Assembly: GCA_964474755.1 (NCBI GenBank)
Contig: CAYYUG010000002.1
Location: forward strand, 89,248-153,247
DNA length: 64,000 nt
Direction of reading: 5' to 3'
Source of the DNA: GCA-2717185 sp964474755
GTDB lineage: Bacteria > Pseudomonadota > Alphaproteobacteria > UBA8366 > GCA-2717185
In this document: piece after piece, positions 60,387 through 64,000 of the stretch
Layout of the letters: each line of letters opens with the position of its first letter
How positions within the stretch are numbered: position 1 is the stretch's first letter
The notes under the pieces: model-generated
What the model was told of the DNA's origin: nothing
Seen by the model: only the letters and a program-made list of their open reading frames with translations
Databases searched by the model: none
Translations under genes and position numbers: made by a program

Positions 60387-61556
60387 TTAGTAGGATTTTG
60401 GTAAACCCAGCGCGCGCTCCGCGATGTGACAAAGAATGAGTTGTGGGCTGACCGGCGCTAGCCGGTGGATTAGACATTCGCGGAAGTAACGTTCCACATG
60501 GAATTCCTTGGCGTAGCCCATGCCGCCCAACGTCATAACCGCGTTGCTGCAGGCTTTGAAGGTGGCTTCACCAGCGAGGTACTTTGCAGCGTTTGCTTGA
60601 ATACCGCATTCCTGGCCCGCGTCATATAGGTTCGCAGCCTGGAAGGCCATGAGGTTGGCAGCCTCTAGTTCGACATAGGATTCTGCCAGCGGATGTTGTA
60701 TCGCCTGGTTCATGCCGATTGGTCTATCAAAGACGATCCGCTCCTTTGCGTAATCGGCAGCGTGGCGTAGGGCGCAGCGGCCGAGCCCGACCATCGAGGC
60801 ACCAATCAGTACGCGCTCCGCGTTAAGTCCATGCAGCAGATAGCGGAAGCCTTTACCTTCCTCGCCAATTAGGTTTTCCTTCGGTATAGGCAGTCCATCG
60901 ATGTACATCTGGTTGGAGTCGACGCTCTTGCGACCCATCTTGTCGATCGGCCGGATCTCAACATAGTCGCGGTCGAGATCGGTGTAGAAAAGGGAAAGTC
61001 CATCAATCGGCTTCTCGGTTTCCTCTATCCGCTTAGTGCGCGCGATCAACAGCATCTTATTTGATTGCAGCGCGGTCGAAGTCCATAGCTTCTCACCCTT
61101 GACTACGTAATGATCGCCTCTGTCCTCGGCGTAAGTACTTAGGCGTGTTGTGTCCAACCCCGTATTCGGTTCCGTCACCGCGAAGCAGGCGATATCGTCG
61201 CGCCGTATGACCGGTGGGAGCCACTTTCTTTTTTGCTCATCCGAGCCGAACACCACCACCGGGTTGAGACCGAAGATGCCAATCACCATCGCGGCGAAGC
61301 CCGCGTTGCCACAGCCCGACTCGGTGATCACCTGCGACATTACAGCTGCCTCGGTGATGCCGAGGCCTGCGCCTCCGTATTCCTGTGGCATGGCGATACC
61401 GGCCCAGCCATCGTTCGCCATGGCTTGACAAAAATCTTCTGGAAACTCGCCGGTCTCGTCGCGCTCAAGCCAGTATTGATCGTCAAAACGTTCGCATAGT
61501 TTCAAAACACTCTCGCGAATTTGTCGCTGTTCCGGGGTCCAGAAATATGTGCTCAT
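60387..61556 (-). CDS. Acyl-CoA dehydrogenase family protein
   Basis: A 389-residue FAD-dependent acyl-CoA dehydrogenase. Visible features: the N-terminal helical domain, GYGGAGLGITEAAVM, the flavin strand CFAVTEPNTGLDTTRLSTYAEDRGDHYVVKGEKLWTSTA, and the C-terminal MTLGGMGYAKEFHVERYFRECLIHRLAPVSPQLILCHIAE. In the usual position of the catalytic Glu (IYEGT in short-chain members) it reads APVSPQ, so the base must lie elsewhere, as in isovaleryl-CoA dehydrogenase, or the chemistry differs. It diverges from the GGT-fold gene. Confidence 0.92.
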   Translation of the reverse strand: MSTYFWTPEQRQIRESVLKLCERFDDQYWLERDETGEFPEDFCQAMANDGWAGIAMPQEYGGAGLGITEAAVMSQVITESGCGNAGFAAMVIGIFGLNPVVVFGSDEQKRKWLPPVIRRDDIACFAVTEPNTGLDTTRLSTYAEDRGDHYVVKGEKLWTSTALQSNKMLLIARTKRIEETEKPIDGLSLFYTDLDRDYVEIRPIDKMGRKSVDSNQMYIDGLPIPKENLIGEEGKGFRYLLHGLNAERVLIGASMVGLGRCALRHAADYAKERIVFDRPIGMNQAIQHPLAESYVELEAANLMAFQAANLYDAGQECGIQANAAKYLAGEATFKACSNAVMTLGGMGYAKEFHVERYFRECLIHRLAPVSPQLILCHIAERALGLPKSY

Positions 61557-61666
61557 GTTTTTGTCCTGAAAAGTTTAAAATTTTGGCAATCCTATCAGCG
61601 GGGATCGTGTGATCGAACAGCAATTCGCTCTTGCATGCACTGCTTTTGGACGCGATGGTGACAACT

Positions 61667-63223
61667 ATGGACACATATACTTATCACGACTGGCTTCTGC
61701 GGAAGCCGGTGGCGCGCGGCGGTAACGGTGTTGTAGCAAGCCATTCGAAGGCGGCGGCGGAGGCCGGCGCTGCGGTTCTCGCTGACGGTGGAAACGCTAT
61801 GGATGCCGCGGTCGCGACGTCCTTCGCTGTGTCCGCTGTTGAACCGTGGATGAGCGGCATCGGTGGCGTCAGTTTCATGATGTTGTATCTTGCTGAAGAA
61901 GGGCGGGTGCGCTGTTTCAATGGCGGTGGAATTGCGCCGCGGGGTCTGGATCCGGCAGATTACCCGTTAGTTGAGGGCATCGGCGGCGACATATTTACTT
62001 GGCCGGCAGTCCAGGACGACCGCAACGTCCATGGCTATCATTCGATGGCGACGCCGGGCTATGTGGATGCCATCGGCAAGGCATGGGAGCGGTATGGTAC
62101 GATGAGTTGGGCGGATCTTCTGGGTCCGGCCATCGAGCTTGCCGGTCGAGGATTACCAGTTAATTTCATGACGACGATCCGCATCGCCGCTGCGATGAAA
62201 GAACTGCGGAACTTTCCAGAAAGCCGGAATGTCTTTCTTCCAGATGGCGCTGTGCCGGTGCCGGAACTGGGACAGCCGGTTCCTCATATACCGATGGGCA
62301 ATCTAAAGGCGACTTTGGAACGGCTCGCGGTTGCGGGGCACCGCGATCTCTATGACGGTGATATAGCCGTGCAAATTGCGAAAGATGTGGAAGAGGGTAG
62401 CGGTTCGCTGCGTATTAACGACCTGGCATCTTATGAGGCATTAGAGTGCGATCCCTTGTCGCGGGACTATGGTGGTGGCATCGTCCATGCGCCGGCAGGT
62501 ATGACCGCGGGACCGACGATGATGCGCGTGCTGGAGCAGATCGAAGGACGAATTGGTTCTGGTGTGCCAGGGCCGGACGATTTAACGGCTATTGCAACGG
62601 CGCTTGCCTCTGCCTACGCGGAGCGCTTTAAGACCATGGGCGATCCAGATGACAGCCGCGATCCCACCTGCACCACGCACCTGACTGTAATCGACGGAAA
62701 CGGTAACATGGTTAGCCTGACGCAGACCCTGTTGTCATCCTTCGGCAGCAAAGTGGTGCTGCCAAGCAGCGGCATTCTAATGAATAACGGGATCCTGTGG
62801 TTTGACCCGGTGCCGGATCGGCCAAACTCCCTCAAAGCTGGTAAGCGACCTCTGTCGAACATGTGTCCTGTTGTTGTTACCAAAGGCGATCAGCCTTGGT
62901 TTGCGGTCGGTGCATCCGGCGGTCGACGGATCATGCCTGCGGTTTTACAGATAGTCTCCCAGGTAATTGATGGGGGGCTGACTTTAGAAGAGGCGTTCCA
63001 CCAGCCGCGCATCGATGTCAGCGGCGATGGCCGCGCGACTGTGGATCCGCGATTGGGTAGGGATGTCGCGACGGCGATCGAATCTTATATGCCAGTCTTC
63101 CGTGAGCAAAAGACCGTATATCCGACCGCCTATGCCAATCTGAACGCGGTGATGCGCGACGAGGAAGGTTTTGTCGGAATTGGCGAAGTGATGAACCCGG
63201 TTGGCGGGGCGGTCTCGGGATAG
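61667..63223 (+). CDS. Gamma-glutamyltransferase-fold Ntn-hydrolase
   Basis: About 518 residues from the ATG at 61667; ATGs at 61631 and 61655 are also in frame. Autoprocessing would expose Thr336 (DPTCTTHLTVIDGNGNMVSLTQ) as nucleophile, and GNAMDAAVA, SMATPGYVDAIGKAWERYG and GVGASGGRRIMPAVLQ-like segments follow the family. There is no signal peptide, and the substrate-carboxylate Arg motif (FREMAP-like) is replaced by FNGGGIAP. It may therefore be an oxamate-amidohydrolase or acylase-type relative rather than a true glutathione hydrolase. It stands alone, divergent from the acyl-CoA dehydrogenase. Confidence 0.88.
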   Translation: MDTYTYHDWLLRKPVARGGNGVVASHSKAAAEAGAAVLADGGNAMDAAVATSFAVSAVEPWMSGIGGVSFMMLYLAEEGRVRCFNGGGIAPRGLDPADYPLVEGIGGDIFTWPAVQDDRNVHGYHSMATPGYVDAIGKAWERYGTMSWADLLGPAIELAGRGLPVNFMTTIRIAAAMKELRNFPESRNVFLPDGAVPVPELGQPVPHIPMGNLKATLERLAVAGHRDLYDGDIAVQIAKDVEEGSGSLRINDLASYEALECDPLSRDYGGGIVHAPAGMTAGPTMMRVLEQIEGRIGSGVPGPDDLTAIATALASAYAERFKTMGDPDDSRDPTCTTHLTVIDGNGNMVSLTQTLLSSFGSKVVLPSSGILMNNGILWFDPVPDRPNSLKAGKRPLSNMCPVVVTKGDQPWFAVGASGGRRIMPAVLQIVSQVIDGGLTLEEAFHQPRIDVSGDGRATVDPRLGRDVATAIESYMPVFREQKTVYPTAYANLNAVMRDEEGFVGIGEVMNPVGGAVSG

Positions 63224-63360
63224 TGCGTTATCGCCTTATTCCTCGGAGGCTCCCGGCGACGTGGTTTACCGCATAGCTCGCGGTCTGGCCGAGCCCTGGC
63301 CTATCCTGCAAACTTTGGTATTTCTGCTACGGCCCTCGGGTCGTGATACATCGGTGTGCG

Positions 63361-63981
63361 CTAAAGAATTAGCAAGCTTGGATAGGCGATCGTCGATTTG
63401 ATGATGTTGTTGCGTTTCTCGAAGCGCGACATAGACGCGTTAGCCTTGGCGGTGGGTTTGTTCCACCAGCGGGAAGCCTCCCAGACAGACAGATCCGCGT
63501 AACGGGTCAAAAGTAGTATTTTGGCGTCGGGAGTAGCAACTTCCTGACTGCTCCAGAAGCCGCAGATATTGACATCAAATACGCGTTCCATGTTGGGCCA
63601 GGCCGTGTTGGAAATTTCGCGAAAGGTGTCCCAGTCTGATGCGTCGATATCGAACCAACGGAACACATACACACCGTCATACGTCGGTGGTGTATCGTCC
63701 ACCGGCCGCACACTTGACTCTAAAACGTGAAAATTTGAAGAAACGACTCCTTCGGATGCGAGTGCCGGTGCGTTGCCTATAGCAACAGCGTTGGGCCAGC
63801 TGGACAAGGCGATCCCTTCATCCCGTGCAAGCCCTAACCCGACCATGCTGCGCCAGCACCCAAAAAGCTGACCACCGGAGGTCTCAGCTCTTTCAACAAA
63901 TGCTGATTTTACTTGCTGCGCTTCTCCATGCAGAAAGCGAGGGGCGGTTGTGAAACGACAAAATTCATAAAAAGAGTTCAT
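63361..63981 (-). CDS. NIPSNAP/EthD-like dimeric alpha-beta barrel protein, function unknown
   Basis: 206 residues, starting at the ATG ending at 63981 near the window edge. I see two ferredoxin-like halves: an N-terminal strand-helix unit (YEFCRFTTAPRFLHGEAQQVKSAFVERAE) and a C-terminal one (GVYVFRWFDIDASDWDTFREISNTAWPNMERVF, then AKILLLTRYADLSVWEASRWW). This pattern is like NIPSNAP or EthD-type stress-responsive barrel proteins, often found with catabolic genes. There is no signal peptide. An upstream neighbour on this strand, if any, lies outside the window. Confidence 0.7.
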   Translation of the reverse strand: MNSFYEFCRFTTAPRFLHGEAQQVKSAFVERAETSGGQLFGCWRSMVGLGLARDEGIALSSWPNAVAIGNAPALASEGVVSSNFHVLESSVRPVDDTPPTYDGVYVFRWFDIDASDWDTFREISNTAWPNMERVFDVNICGFWSSQEVATPDAKILLLTRYADLSVWEASRWWNKPTAKANASMSRFEKRNNIIKSTIAYPSLLIL

Positions 63982-64000
63982 GCTCAGTTTAAGGTTAACA

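Noticed and set aside
63201..63401. 66-codon frame overlapping the end of the GGT-fold gene
   Set aside because: Out-of-frame overlap with a solid gene and no ribosome site.

Overview
The window looks like a stretch of an alphaproteobacterial genome, most likely a marine or aquatic heterotroph recovered as a draft or metagenome assembly. The evidence is a mid-to-high GC core with AT-rich spacers; a Tat-exported DctP with separate dctQ and dctM; alphaproteobacterial-looking nrdAB; and an unusually dense set of catabolic oxidoreductases and CoA enzymes (four luciferase-like monooxygenases, two TfdA/TauD dioxygenases, one PhyH dioxygenase, two CaiB-type CoA transferases, two SDRs, a GMC oxidoreductase and several flavoproteins). 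There are no rRNAs, tRNAs, CRISPR arrays or intact insertion sequences that I can support. Two runs of exactly 100 N mark scaffold joins; the second is flanked by an identical 55-base direct repeat that looks like an assembly artefact.

Layout. 1-9 kb: a 5'-truncated amidase, an SDR cut by the first gap, a SnoaL-FMO fusion, a membrane-anchored hypothetical, an LLM monooxygenase, an SDR, a TauD dioxygenase and a DadA-like FAD oxidoreductase. 9-14.5 kb: co-directional zinc alcohol dehydrogenase, M24 peptidase homologue and LLM monooxygenase, then a nitrilase-family amidohydrolase followed by a D-glutamate-cyclase-like protein. 15-24 kb: PhyH dioxygenase, a tight hyuA-hyuB-enoyl-CoA hydratase operon, then TauD, an enoyl-CoA isomerase homologue and a GST. 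24-29.8 kb: dctPQM TRAP transporter divergent from a cyclase-family hydrolase and an aromatic-ring-type FAD monooxygenase. 30-40.5 kb: GMC oxidoreductase, epoxide hydrolase, CaiB transferase, an AT-rich pair (secreted cyclase and exported HEAT-repeat protein), a DszA/NtaA-type monooxygenase, a DUF1330 protein and an orphan acyl-CoA carboxylase beta subunit. 40.9-44.5 kb: a broken Fe-S protein abutting a second D-glutamate-cyclase-like gene, an alpha/beta hydrolase and an HMG-CoA-lyase homologue. 44.5-45.7 kb: a gene-poor stretch with a strong bidirectional terminator and a few tiny ORFs. 45.7-64 kb: small exported proteins, cysQ, a broken glyoxalase I fragment, a PPIase-like/methyltransferase fusion, a hydroxyacid dehydrogenase, GNAT, thioesterase, LLM, a solute-binding protein without a signal peptide, nrdB-nrdA behind a candidate NrdR box pair, an MDR reductase, CaiB, an acyl-CoA dehydrogenase, a gamma-glutamyltransferase-fold hydrolase and a NIPSNAP/EthD-like protein.

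How it fits together. Most genes could serve uptake (TRAP), hydrolysis of amides, cyclic amides and esters (amidase, nitrilase-family enzyme, HyuAB, cyclases, epoxide hydrolase), oxidation (LLM, TauD, PhyH, FMO, GMC) and CoA-dependent breakdown (CaiB, enoyl-CoA hydratase/isomerase, acyl-CoA dehydrogenase, HMGL, thioesterase). No complete named pathway can be assembled from sequence alone. The most notable items are: an Fe-S protein gene with an amber codon inside its ferredoxin motif and an apparent internal deletion, next to one of two divergent D-glutamate-cyclase-like genes; a frameshifted glyoxalase I remnant; an M24 enzyme with a substituted metal ligand; a gamma-glutamyltransferase-fold enzyme lacking the substrate-carboxylate arginine motif; and the assembly duplication at the second gap.
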